Assembly (NCBI RefSeq): GCF_026210795.1
Contig: NC_089460.1
Span: 2,070,501-2,134,500, forward strand
Length of the DNA stretch: 64,000 nt
DNA from: Rhizophagus irregularis
Taxonomy: Eukaryota > Glomeromycota > Glomeromycetes > Glomerales > Glomeraceae
Reading direction: 5' to 3'
The position numbers were made by a program, and so were the translations under genes. Shown piece after piece: positions 33,720 through 43,416 of the stretch (position 1 is the first letter of the stretch; each line of letters opens with the position of its first letter). The notes under the pieces are model-generated. The model ran no database searches. It was not told the origin of the DNA and saw only the letters and a program-made list of their open reading frames with translations.

Positions 33720-34139
33720 AGGAACACTATAGTTTAACAGAGATAATATAATCTAATAGGAATGCTATAGTCTAATAAGAACATTATAGTCTAATAGAAA
33801 TACTATAGTCTAATAGTAACTTTATAATCTAATCACATAATTTAACAGTAACTTTATAACTTAATTGTATAACCTAGATGTAACTTCATAAGTTTTATAA
33901 TCTAATTCCTGGATCTCTTTATGGTTTTCTAAATATTGTTTTAGTTTATTCCTACTATATTACTTTATGCAACTCTTTAATCCAATGGTAACCTTATAAT
34001 CTAGTAGTGATTGGAATTCTTTAATCTAATAGTATCTACATAACCTAATGGTTATGCTTTTTTTCTTTTTTTCTGTTTTTATTATTTTTAATTATCTACT
34101 TGTTTACAATACTCTGCAGAATTTTTATCTATAAAGAGA
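33720..34139. repeat. Degenerate tandem repeats (about 22 bp unit)
   Basis: From 33727 to about 33910 the sequence repeats a unit like ACTATAGTCTAATAGAAAT with drift, then continues with sparser TAACTTTATAATCTAAT motifs to about 34060. No gene is seen. Confidence 0.55.
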
Positions 34140-34141
34140 TA

Positions 34142-35473
34142 CACTACCCTCCCAAAAGTATCCGGTCAAATAATAAAGATTATATTTTTATTAATAATAA
34201 TTAGTATTTAGTTGGCCATCCATTGTTTTTAATGCATGCTTCAATTCGACATGGTATGCTCTCAATTAAATTAATGTAAGTTTTGGGTGGGATTCTTTCC
34301 TACTCATCTTGCAATGCTTCTTCAAGTTCACGAAAATTCTTTGGATGTGCAGATCATTTTCGAAGTCTTCGTTCAAGTTCATACCACAAATGTTCAATAG
34401 GATTAAGATCCGGGGATTGGGAAGGCCAATCCGGAAGAATATTAATCTTTTTCTGTACAATCCAATTTTTAACATCTCTTGCAGTATGAACAGAGCATTG
34501 TCATCCTGAAATGCGTAACGTTGCCTGTGATGTTTTGATCGAATGAATGGCAGTAAATTTTTTTCTAAAATATCAATATAATCTAACCTATTCATTTTAC
34601 CGTCTACTTTTACCAATGGTCCCAGTCCTTTTCCTGAAAAGCATCCCCACATCATAACACCACCACCATCGTATTTAACTGTAGGAGTCAAATTTTCGAT
34701 ATTGTATCGGGTTCCATTTTTTTGCCAAACACGACTAGGACCATCATTTTGAAAAAGTGTAAATCTGGATTCGTCACTCCAAATGATAGTTTTCCATTGT
34801 TGCATAGACCAACTTTGCCGTTCTATGCACCATGACAACCATTTTTCACGTTGAGACTCTGTAAGAAGTAGTTTCAGCGCAGCAACCCAGGAATAAATTT
34901 GCATTTGATGAAGGTTTTTACGAATAGTGTTAGCTGAAATCTGTTTATCCTGTGAACTATGAAATTTCTGCTAAATTTCACCCAAAGAAAGTTTATTATT
35001 CTTTTTAATAATTTTTAAAAGTTTACAACGATCATTATTATTCATGGAACATGGTCTTCCAGTTCTTTTAGTTGTTAATCCAGTATTAAAATTTTTGTAT
35101 CGGGCAATTGTGTCTGTAATGGTACTTTTTGGAATTTTTAGGACATGCCTGATAGCTTCATGAGTTCTTCCTCCTTTCCAGAGGCCAATAATTTGCCCAC
35201 GCCCAAACTCACTCAACTCACGAGTTTTTCCCATTTTAAAATAGCTAAGTGGCATAGTGAACAAAAAAAGTAAAGATCATCATTGGCAAAATTGAGGTGT
35301 TATTATTTGTTTTAATCGCCAAATCCAGTACATGCATCATAACACAATAAAAATACATCCATTTTAATTTTGAGAATCAGGGGAATTGGTTTTTTTTAAA
35401 AAAATGATAATTTATATATTCAATTTTGAGAAAATCGAAAAGAGCTTGACCAGATACTTTTTGGAGGGTAGTG
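34142..35473 (-). mobile_element. Tc1-type DNA transposon (decayed)
   Basis: 1332 bp. The termini are inverted repeats: CACTACCCTCCCAAAAGTAT at the left, and CACTACCCTCCAAAAAGTAT when the right end is read on the minus strand. TA flanks both sides (34140-34141, 35474-35475). It encodes a broken transposase on the minus strand. Confidence 0.9.
34210..35264 (-). pseudogene. Tc1 transposase, inactivated
   Basis: The start at 35264 sits just inside the right TIR. The N-terminal paired-type helix-turn-helix is readable (LSEFGRGQIIGLWKGG, IPKSTITDTIARY, TKRTGRPC). The first catalytic Asp is in IIWSDESRFTLF, followed by MMWGCFSGKG and the second catalytic FQDDNA; the third, in the DLNPIEHLW block, is in another frame. 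Defects seen: an in-frame TAG at about 34970 where a Gln codon is expected, a one-base deletion right after FQDDNA (about 34498), a TGA near 34358 and a TAG near 34300. Several stops are C-to-T or G-to-A transitions. Inactive. Confidence 0.85.
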
Positions 35474-35475
35474 TA

Positions 35476-36175
35476 TCTATTTGTTCACCTGTTTTTAGGC
35501 CTCTTTGATTGTTTGTTAAGATGTCGGTAATGCTTTTCTTTTACATCTGTTTGGCGGTCTCTTAAGGTATTGAAGTAATATAAAAAAATATTACTTTGGG
35601 TGATGCAGTAGATCTGCAATTAATTTTGGCCGGCACTATAGTATAATTCAGGCTGATTTTTTAGGCACATGATTTAAGGATCCAAGTTAGCGCCATAATG
35701 GCCTGGCAGTGCCTGAAACTCTTCCAGAACTATTATAGAACTGGCAGAAAACTAGAGTATTTCTATTAGTTCGCTTGCTAAAATATTGCATATCGGCTGA
35801 TTGGAAAAATCAAGCCAATTAATATTTAAGCTCAGTTGATAGGTTCATGATGGGTTACTAGCATATAAAATTATGGGGGCTTTTCTGATCAGCCAATATA
35901 GTCTAATGTAAACCTGAAATTTTAGGGAATAGTGCTGGCCGAATTTAAATGAATTTTTACTACGTCTACTGCGTCTACTATCTTTCCTAGCATCGCCCCA
36001 AGATTTTTCACCCCACATGACCTGCATAAAATGTCACCCAGCATCATACATACCATTTTCATTTTTTCATAAGTATTCTGAGGACTTGAAAATTTTTAGT
36101 GGTGAAAAAAATTTTATTCACGCCCCTTAAACATCACTGATCACGTGAGGGTGGAATTTTACTTAGAAATCTTGG
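35476..36175. other. Spacer, no gene seen
   Basis: Less AT-rich than the surrounding DNA, perhaps old transposon remains, but no TIR pair or conserved coding frame could be recognised. It ends at the 8-bp duplication of the hAT-type element. Confidence 0.5.
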
Positions 36176-36183
36176 GGTGATAC

Positions 36184-36848
36184 TAGGGATGGTAAAGTTC
36201 TAGGTCCTGAACCTAAAGACCTGGTCCTAGGACCTGGTCTGCAGATCTTTAGGTCCAAATTTTGGACCAGAAGCGGACCAGGTCCTAAAAAGTCCTAGCC
36301 AATAAGGTTATAAGAGATCTATATGTTTAAATTATATATGTATAATTTGCTGTAAATTTGATTTTAAGTAATTATAAATTATAAAAAAGTGCACTGCAAT
36401 ATTGCAATACAATTTTTATATTATTAAAATCATATAAAAAATGAGTTGCGATATTGCGATTCACATTTTTATATTAAAATCAATATAAAAAAGTGAATCG
36501 CGATACCGCAACTCACTTTTTTTATATAAAATCAATATAAAAAAGTGAATCGCGATACCGCAACTCACTTTTTTTATATAAAATCAATATAAAAAAGTGA
36601 ATCCCGATACCGCAACTCACTTTTTTTATATAAAATTAATATAAAAAAGTGAATCCCGATATTGCAACTCACTTTTTTTATATTTAATTATTACTAAAAT
36701 TCATAAAATCTATAAATAACTTAGTCAGGACCAGGTCCTGGGACCAGGTCCAGGACTGGTCCTAACAGGACCTGGTCCGCAGGTCCGTTCAATAGGACTT
36801 ATAGGTCCCAGGACCAGGACCGGACCAGGACCGACCTAACCATCCCTA
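36184..36848. mobile_element. hAT-type non-autonomous element (665 bp)
   Basis: It begins TAGGGATGG and ends CCATCCCTA. A perfect 8-bp direct repeat GGTGATAC flanks it (36176-36183, 36849-36856), the hAT signature. Subterminal regions are packed with GGACCTGGTCC/GGTCCAGGACC-type motifs in both orientations, as hAT transposases often bind clustered subterminal repeats. No transposase is present. Confidence 0.85.
36481..36690. repeat. 52-bp tandem repeat of palindromic units inside the hAT-type element
   Basis: About four units at 36481, 36533, 36585 and about 36637. Each holds AAAAAAGTGA ... TCACTTTTTT arms around a short core GATACCGCAAC, so every unit can form its own hairpin. Units 1 and 2 are nearly identical; later ones drift (GATCGCGA to GATCCCGA-like changes). 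Confidence 0.8.
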
Positions 36849-36856
36849 GGTGATAC

Positions 36857-38146
36857 TGGGGTAAATTGCGTCTACTGCACCGGTCACATGACTTTCACTG
36901 ACCTGTGGGTCAGAGGTAAAAAAAATAAAAAATCATGCAACATTTTGCAACCCATCCATTGCCTATTAGCTACTGGTATATGTATACCTCTTGGTTGCTG
37001 GTATATGTTTGCCATTTTTGCGCCTCATTGTTCTGGCCAAAATTGTGTAATAATGTCAGCTGAAGTTGAATAAAAATTTACTGCGCCTTGAGCCCCAGAA
37101 CCTTCCTGGCACTTTCTCGTCACTTTCAAGGGTCCGGTTTGGTGGTCAGTTGGTTAGAGAATTGGAGGTGCGATATGTATTATCTTTGTCCGGCCTATTT
37201 GATTGCCAGAAGTGCACCCAACTATTGCGCCGGTATAAGTAACCAATTTCGCATCCTGAAGTTCGAATCATTAGAGTGCATTCATATTGCCTCCGGTGGC
37301 ATGTTTTCAGACATTATTAGGATATTAGGATATAAATTGGGACGGTTTTTTTCTGTCCCTAGTGTCCCTAATATCCTTAGTAAAAAATAAAGTTATTCAA
37401 AACTTTTCCTATGCTACATATGTATGCTATATGGATGGTATATGGATACTATATGGATGATACAGTATATGCGTAATATTACATACTGTATGCTAAAAAA
37501 TAAAAAAAAGTTTAGAAGTTCCGATTTTTCCTAGAGTTACTAGGGCTACTAGGGCACCTACCTAGAAGACTTTCCAGAAATCTATGTGTCAAAAAGCCTA
37601 GTAATGACGCATTGCATTTCGTCATTCATTATCCTCCTTAAAAATCAATAAAGATGGCTTCAAAATTAGCAGATGGTCTCAGACCTCGCATAGATATCCC
37701 CAAATCCTATATGCGAAATAAGATTGCATTCATGATAATATTGGTTTTACTGAATTAAAAAATTAATTTATCAAGAATATATACGATTCGCACGTCGCAC
37801 AGCCCTATTCTTTTGGCAAGAATTTTTCCGATATCATACTGCGCATTTTCAGGTGAGCGATCTAGCCTACTACCTCGAGTCCTATAGATGCAACGTAAAT
37901 TATAAGACGATTCCGCCCCTTTCTTCTTATATTCACCTACTATATTTTCTTTATAATTCGTCTCACATGATGGACAAAGTGAAGATTTTGTCTTGCAACG
38001 ATAGACATCTTCAGATTCGACACTTTTACGCCAGGGTAAGGCTTTAAGACTTTATTGCGGACACGAAAAAATATATAGCAATGTAAAAACGCGTCTTTGA
38101 TTTATTATTTTATAAAAAATTATTTGCTATTCTTGCTTCATTCTTT
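36857..38146. other. Spacer with possible tRNA-like retroposon traces
   Basis: No convincing gene is seen. Near 37138-37265 an A-box-like GGTGGTCAGTTGGTTAG and a B-box-like AAGTTCGAATC occur about 110 bp apart, too far for a tRNA, so a SINE remnant is possible. The 100-codon plus-strand frame at 37088-37390 covers this segment and has no recognisable domain. Around 37500-37580 there are ACTAGGG repeats. Confidence 0.35.
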
Positions 38147-38147
38147 G

Positions 38148-39064
38148 TCAAACAAAGGTCTTGTTAGTATAGAATATGTTTGGAAAATTTGAATAAGAAT
38201 CATGATCAGAAAAGTAAGCTAAACATCTAAACCATCTATCCTTTAAATGCCGTAACATTAAATAATGATAATCTGGTAAAGTTAATGTATACATATACGA
38301 TTCTTTTGGCACAATATTGTAAGAACCGATTTTTCGTCCAATAAGTTCAACTTCACCAGTTGCTTTATTAACAATTCTAAACTCTCTAACTTTTCCCTTA
38401 ATATTACAACCAATTAGGACGTTGTCCCCGTGAATATTGTAGTAAAAATTCTGGATCCGATACAATTTCCAACACTATCACAATACACAAACCAAATGCT
38501 TCAGGTGGTTTTGGCTCTTATTAATAAAGTGTTTCTATTGCCTTTTTTCCCGGTTTTTTGAGTTGTCTTCCTGGCACTATGGTGAGAGCTAATTTCATGT
38601 CGACGTTCTCTGCTGTTGTCAACGTCACTTCGTCCGGTTCCTTTAAAAAATTTTATATATTTGACTTTATTAACCAAATATATACATGAAAATGAAGTAG
38701 CAGAGTGAATATAAATCAATAGATCTATATATTTACCAGCTGGTCTTCTCTGAGATCCAGATCCATTTTCGAGTTTCAAATCATTAATTACTTCGTCGTG
38801 TTCTACGAAAGGTTCTCCGTCCTAAATCCACTTTTTGTAACTGGTCCAATTTACAGAAGACTTGAAGTTTTTACTTGCTTCTTCTAGTTGTTGTTCTGTG
38901 AATTGAGGAAACAAAGAACGGGGAAACTGAGACTCAGACGCAAATGTATCGTTCTTATACGATCAGGTGCTATGTTCTTATACGACGTATATGTCACATA
39001 ATATAGGTCGTATAAGATAGTATGTCGTACACGTATAAGAACAATACATTTGCGACTCAGACAT
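38148..39064 (-). pseudogene. Decayed protein gene interrupted by a MITE
   Basis: Reading leftward from 39064, ATG TCT GAG TC is followed at once by the 114-bp MITE (38940-39053) and then by a continuing frame (QFPRSLFPQFTEQQLEEASK, VNWTSYKKW) to an in-frame TAG near 38824. Further pieces are open: HDEVINDLKLENGSGSQRRP up to about 38740 with a GTAAAT donor-like site, DEVTLTTAENVDMKLAL near 38620, and the 105-codon stretch 38148-38465 (GRKIGSYNIVPKESYMYTL). Frames shift between the pieces. I do not recognise the family. Confidence 0.45.
38940..39053. mobile_element. 114-bp MITE, copy 2 (9-bp duplication)
   Basis: Same length and same GCAAATGTAT...ATACATTTGC termini as 2799-2912, with only a few base differences. 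Perfect 9-bp duplication GACTCAGAC at 38931-38939 and 39054-39062. The right-hand duplication overlaps the start codon of the decayed gene, so the element sits right after the fourth codon. Confidence 0.85.
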
Positions 39065-39296
39065 ACTTGCGAGTTTTAAAAGGTTGTGATGTGACGTCAC
39101 TGTACCTATTGTTAGCATAGATAAAAGTCCTAATGATTGGCTGTGCTGATCAAGTTTGTTTAGCAATATTATTGGATAGTCAATTTTATTGGTTGAAAAT
39201 TTTATCACGTGATTACAGGCTTAGCGACGGTTTTTTTATTTTATTTTCTAAGATTAATAAAAAAATTTCCCAAAATACATTCTAAATGGAACCTTA

Positions 39297-39484
39297 AAAA
39301 TTACTTGGTCCTTGTTCTATTCATCAATGTTCAAAAAATTCTTCAAATTTTCAAAGATTAACAAAATTAGCTTATAATAAAGCTAAAGACCATGGAACAT
39401 TAATCATATATCCATATTTAAAATTACATGATACAATTTGTTTTCGTTCCTCATTATATGTCTATTGTAGAAGGAATATAATTT
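39297..39484 (+). pseudogene. Possible gene fragment, unrecognised
   Basis: A frame of about 60 codons reads PCSIHQCSKNSSNFQRL, LAYNKAKDHGTLIIYPYLK and then LHDTICF before TAG. Its composition is more protein-like than the surrounding AT-rich DNA, but no start, splice sites or domain were identified. It may be an exon relic. Confidence 0.2.
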
Positions 39485-40420
39485 AGTTGGAATTAGTTTT
39501 TTTGTATATATTATATTTTTTATAATGAATTTCTTTGAAAAAATAGATAAATATAATTTAATATTTTATATTAATAGATTTTTATAAGAAAATTCATTTC
39601 AGTTTTAAAGTAACATTTTTTTTAATATGTAAAAAGGCATTTTCTAATGAAAATTAAAATTATATTATTATATAAATACTAGTAGAAAATTGACCAATTT
39701 GACAATGATAGTATTTGTATTATGATACTTTCCTTTATAAAGTAATTAAATAATTATTAATATGCCTTTTAAAATTCTTAAATATGAGGTATACTATATA
39801 GTATTTGGTGATTCAATCCAGATTACTCCAATAAATCATTATTAATAATATTAAAATGTAAAAATAAGTCCTGAAAAGAATATTATATTATTAGTATTAT
39901 TTAGCTGATATTATGTCTAGTTGTCTGGTTGTTCATCATTCTCTAATTTCTTTTTTTGTCATAGATCATTCTTCTTTTGAACAACCCATAACAATGTAAG
40001 AAGTTGTAACATTTTCTATATCTTTCATTCTTTTGTAATATGCATCTTTATTTGGGAATAACATAATAGTGAGCCTAATATATTCAGTATGACTGAGTCG
40101 TGAATAGAAAATGAAGTTCTCTTCATTATGGCGTTTCTTCTTCAGAGGTTGACTAAGAAGTCACATGTTAGTGTGAATAACTGGATCGTTCATTTTATTG
40201 ATGTCAGAATTTAGTTTAAGAACATTTCAAGTCTTGTGATTGATCGATCAATTAACAATCATTTAGCGTTACGTGTTGAATTTAAATTGTACGGCCATGC
40301 GTGAGCGGCAGTTCGGTGATATTTCTACCCAATGATTAATATTTAATGACTGTTGTATAAACTATTGTCGTACAATTACACATGTTGGTTGCATAACTGC
40401 ATGATGTTCAAGAAAGAGCT
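39485..40420. other. Intergenic boundary between transposon island and gene block
   Basis: AT-rich; no gene, TIR or tandem repeat recognised. It ends at the promoter motifs of the Cdt1-like gene. Confidence 0.5.
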
Positions 40421-40431
40421 AACGCGGAAAA

Positions 40432-40480
40432 ACGCGTATAATAAAACGCGAATTTTATATAAAAAGGGCTCATTTCCCGC
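40432..40480 (+). promoter_or_regulatory. MCB- and E2F-like sites upstream of the Cdt1-like gene
   Basis: ACGCGT (40432-40437), a partial repeat ACGCG (40446-40450), a TATA-like TTTTATATAAAA (40453-40464) and TTTCCCGC (40473-40480) lie 92-140 bp before the ATG at 40572. ACGCGT is the MluI cell-cycle box bound by MBF in yeasts; TTTCCCGC matches the E2F consensus TTTSSCGC. Both drive G1/S genes, which fits a replication-licensing factor. Confidence 0.5.
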
Positions 40481-40571
40481 ACTGAAGTTCCATCAACTTT
40501 TTTTTTAACCTTTTTAAAGTTTGGATATTTCTTAAAAGTTCTTTTCGCCAAAGTCACTTATAATTAAAACA

Positions 40572-41613
40572 ATGGGTAAAATAAAAACCGAAAAAAGTCA
40601 TATAGTTTCCTCGTTTTTTACGTCAACTAAGGCTCGAACTAGAAGCCAGAAGGTAAAATAATTAGTTCGTAAATTCTTTTCTACTAAGCAGGCGAAAATT
40701 ATCATCAGATATTTAATATATTCTTATGTATTTGTTTCTTTTAATCAGGATGAAACATCTAAAGTTCGTTTAACTAAAGATGAAATATCTAAAGTTCGGT
40801 TAACTAAAGATGAAACATCTAAAGTTCGGTTAACTAAAGATGAAACATCTAGAGCTCGGTTAACTAAAGATGAAATGTCTAGAACTAAAGATGAAAAATC
40901 TAAAGATCGTTTAATTAAGGATAAAATATTTAAAGAAAATAAGCCCGTGAAGCGCGCGCCTATAATTAAACCGAAAAAGAGAGCTGATACGGCACACCGT
41001 CGCCGAGCATTAATCGAAAGAGTATGTAATTAAGGCCTCTTTTTTATACGATAACTTTGATGCGAATTAAAATGATCTTTTCATAGGTTCGTGCGAAAGG
41101 ACAGAAGACGATCGAAGAAACATTAGAAGGAGCGGAACTTCTCAAAAAGAAACAAAAAACCATGCTAAGCCGAGCTCGGGAAATTGCAAGTTCCCTTACA
41201 TTGTATCCTTTTTTTTTGTTAGAAAAAAGAATAAAATAAAATTTTAAATTCAATATTCAACTATATATTATTGACCCTAACATTTATCAGTATATATATT
41301 TCAAATAACAGAACAGTTATGTCTGTGAAGGAAGCTGCAACAAGAATTGCAGAAAGTTCGAAAATACCAATATCAGAGTGTATGTATTAATAATTCTATA
41401 TCTATTTGTATAATACTATATTATTATATATACTAAAAAAGAATATTTTCTTTAGACGAAGCAGTAGAACATTTCAAATTATTAACTAAAATTGCTCCCG
41501 AATGGTGTCAATTCTCTACCAATAAAAATAAAAATGATCTATTAACCATCAACACTTCAATACCAAGTCGAGATGCTCTTGAAGAAGGAATAAAAAATTT
41601 CGATGAGCCATGA
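40572..41613 (+). CDS. Cdt1-like DNA replication licensing factor (short form)
   Basis: Exons 40572-40652, 40749-41021, 41087-41202, 41291-41379, 41456-41613 give 717 nt, 238 aa. The N terminus SHIVSSFFTSTK resembles a PCNA-interacting (PIP) box: hydrophobic residue, two spaced aromatics, and a Lys at +4 as in Cdt1 PIP degrons, but Ser replaces the usual Gln. Residues 28-85 are six 7-10-residue repeats (DETSKVRLTK-type), followed by a KEN motif (FKENKP). The C-terminal ~110 residues (ISNNRTVMSVKEAATRIAES, HFKLLTKIAPEWCQF, LLTINTS) match the order of conserved residues in the Cdt1 C-terminal winged helix that binds MCM. The central geminin-type domain of full-length Cdt1 is absent. The third intron looks U12-type. 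Alternative: a Cdt1 paralogue. Confidence 0.55.
40749..40919 (+). repeat. 30-bp coding tandem repeats in the Cdt1-like gene
   Basis: Units begin GATGAAACATCTAAAGTTCG at 40749, 40779, 40809 and 40839; a 21-bp shortened unit lies at 40869 and a divergent one at 40890. They encode charged decapeptides of the form DETSKVRLTK and keep the reading frame. Confidence 0.9.
41203..41290 (+). other. Putative U12-type GT-AG intron in the Cdt1-like gene
   Basis: The donor is GTATCCTTTTT, a match to the minor-spliceosome consensus. CCCTAAC at 41275-41281, one base from the U12 branch consensus CCTTAAC, lies 10-11 nt before the acceptor ATCAG. Phase 2. This acceptor, rather than the AG 21 nt downstream, adds residues YISNNR that fit the Cdt1 winged-helix pattern. 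Confidence 0.7.
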
Positions 41614-42212
41614 TTATTCTCGTCATATATTAATTATATATAAAAAAAAAATAATCATATTTGTTTTTTTTTTTCAATGAAAATGTGGTCGGTCTACAAA
41701 GGAAAAAGAAATAAAAAAAAATTTCTACAATTTTAATTTCTACATACATGTTTAAACCCTCCCATATAATATATTTCCCGAAAATAAAAATAAAGAAATA
41801 AAATATAAATGATTTAAATAACAAATAATTCTATTGAGTCATTCAAATCTGTATAATCCCGATAAAAGCACAAAAAAAAAGAAAAATTACGAAGGGAAAT
41901 GAAAACGGTGGGGTTAAGTAAGAAGGAATGAGTGTATCTATCAAGTAATAGGGATAAATGCAAGAACTCAAATTTACATCCAAAGAAATGAATATGCTAT
42001 ACAATAATGGACGTATTTTTTATATTTTTTATTTTTTATATATATATATATGTATATTAGTAAAAACGAGAAAAAAAATTGAAAAAAGAATGCAAAGATT
42101 ACCTTCCTGGCCCTGTATATACATCCCTTCTTGACCCCTCTATATGTAAAACAATATGCGGGTCAAGACAGCAGTAATACGTAGAGGGTCAAGAAGGAAA
42201 TATTTGCTATTC
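41614..42212. other. Convergent 3' regions of the Cdt1-like and PKA-R genes
   Basis: AT-rich, no gene. An inverted repeat CTTCTTGACCCCTCTAT (from about 42127) / AGAGGGTCAAGAAGG (about 42183-42198) with a ~40-nt loop lies just beyond the PKA-R stop and could form a hairpin in its 3' UTR. Confidence 0.5.
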
Positions 42213-43416
42213 CTATTGTTGGCGAGCATTACGTGTGATAGTCTCATAATTATCGCTGTTACGTTTCAAGATATCGACAACGGGACCTAACAATCGGACA
42301 AAGGCTTTTTTGCCTAATGTAGCAACCTTTAGTCGACCTTTTGCCTTTATATTTACGGCGCGAGGTTTATTGTTAAGTAAAGCAAGTTCTGTAAAGAGTG
42401 ACAAGAAATTTTTTGTTAAGAAAATTTTAAAGAAAAAATTTTTTTTTTTTAATTATAATTTTTTTTTGTATACCTCCAAAATAATCTCCTTTTTTCAAGC
42501 CAGGTAATTCATGTTCAATTCCTTCTTCATCAATTTTCATTACACTAGCCTCACCAGATTCGATGAGAAAGAAATTATTACCAATATCACCTTGTTTAAT
42601 TACCAATTGACCATCTTCATAAACTGCGGACTCTAATGCATCAGCAATTTTATGTCTTTCATAAGGCTCTAATGATACTAGAATTGGTACTTCTTCAAGA
42701 AATGATTCATACATTTTGCGTTTACGAGAAGTATTTTCCATTAAAATTCTTCTAAAAGTTACTCTATCTAGAGCCCAAAGAACAGAGTCCGAAGTAGCAA
42801 CAACAGTAGCAGCGCGTGGAGCATTATACATTAAGGCCAATTCACCAAAACTACCGCCGGGACCATAACTATGAACTTTTTCTGGTGGAGCACCATTTTT
42901 GGAAACGTAAACATCAAAGGTACCAGTTTCTACAACATAAAAAAAATCACCAATTCCACCCTGCCTAATAATTTGTTCATGATTTGAAACTCTTTTTTCA
43001 ACCATAGCGTCAATAACATCTTTATACTGTTCTTCATCAAGATTTTTAAATAAAAAATTATTTTCAATAGAATTTTCTATTCGTTTTCTTTGTTCTTGTG
43101 TTTTTGGAATAACAACTTTAACATAATCCTTATCTTGACTAGGAGCCATTGATTCAGCGCTTACAGAAGTACGACGACCTCGATTATAATTTATTGGAAT
43201 AGAAGGAAGATCACTTGGTTCGTCATCATAAAGTTCTTCTTCACTGTCAGGAAAATAATCTGTTGTGGGTGTACTTGCCATTGAAGTTCTTGCAGAATAA
43301 AAGTCTGGCGATTCCGCTGGTTCTTTCATTTCAGTATCAGATAAGTCAGAATTACAATGTGAATGGTCCGATGGTGAAATTTCTTCGTCCATAATTTCTG
43401 GTCTTGTAGAAGTCAT
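42213..43416 (-). CDS. cAMP-dependent protein kinase regulatory subunit
   Basis: Two exons, 43416-42474 and 42388-42213, give 1119 nt, 372 aa; the 85-bp GT-AG intron splits a Gly/Glu boundary. It binds and inhibits the PKA catalytic subunit until cAMP binds. The pseudosubstrate/autophosphorylation site RRTSV is at residues 81-85 (type II-like). Two cyclic-nucleotide-binding domains follow; their phosphate-binding cassettes are FGELALMYNAPRAAT (190-204) and FGELALLNNKPRA (313-325), each with the Glu and Arg that contact cAMP. The N-terminal ~80 residues are acidic and Ser-rich, and no dimerisation/docking helix pair is visible. Fungal subunits normally have one, so a short upstream exon may be missing from this model. 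Confidence 0.9.

Noticed and set aside
36481-36690. CRISPR-like regular repeats
   Set aside because: Units are directly abutting 52-bp palindromic repeats with no unique spacers, within a eukaryotic hAT-type element.
37088-37390. 100-codon plus-strand frame
   Set aside because: It covers a tRNA-like repeat remnant, has no domain and no supporting gene structure.
41203-41311. Downstream acceptor for the Cdt1-like intron 3
   Set aside because: In phase, but it would drop seven residues (including YISNN) that fit the family pattern and would leave the branch-like CCCTAAC too far upstream. Retained as a possible alternative site.
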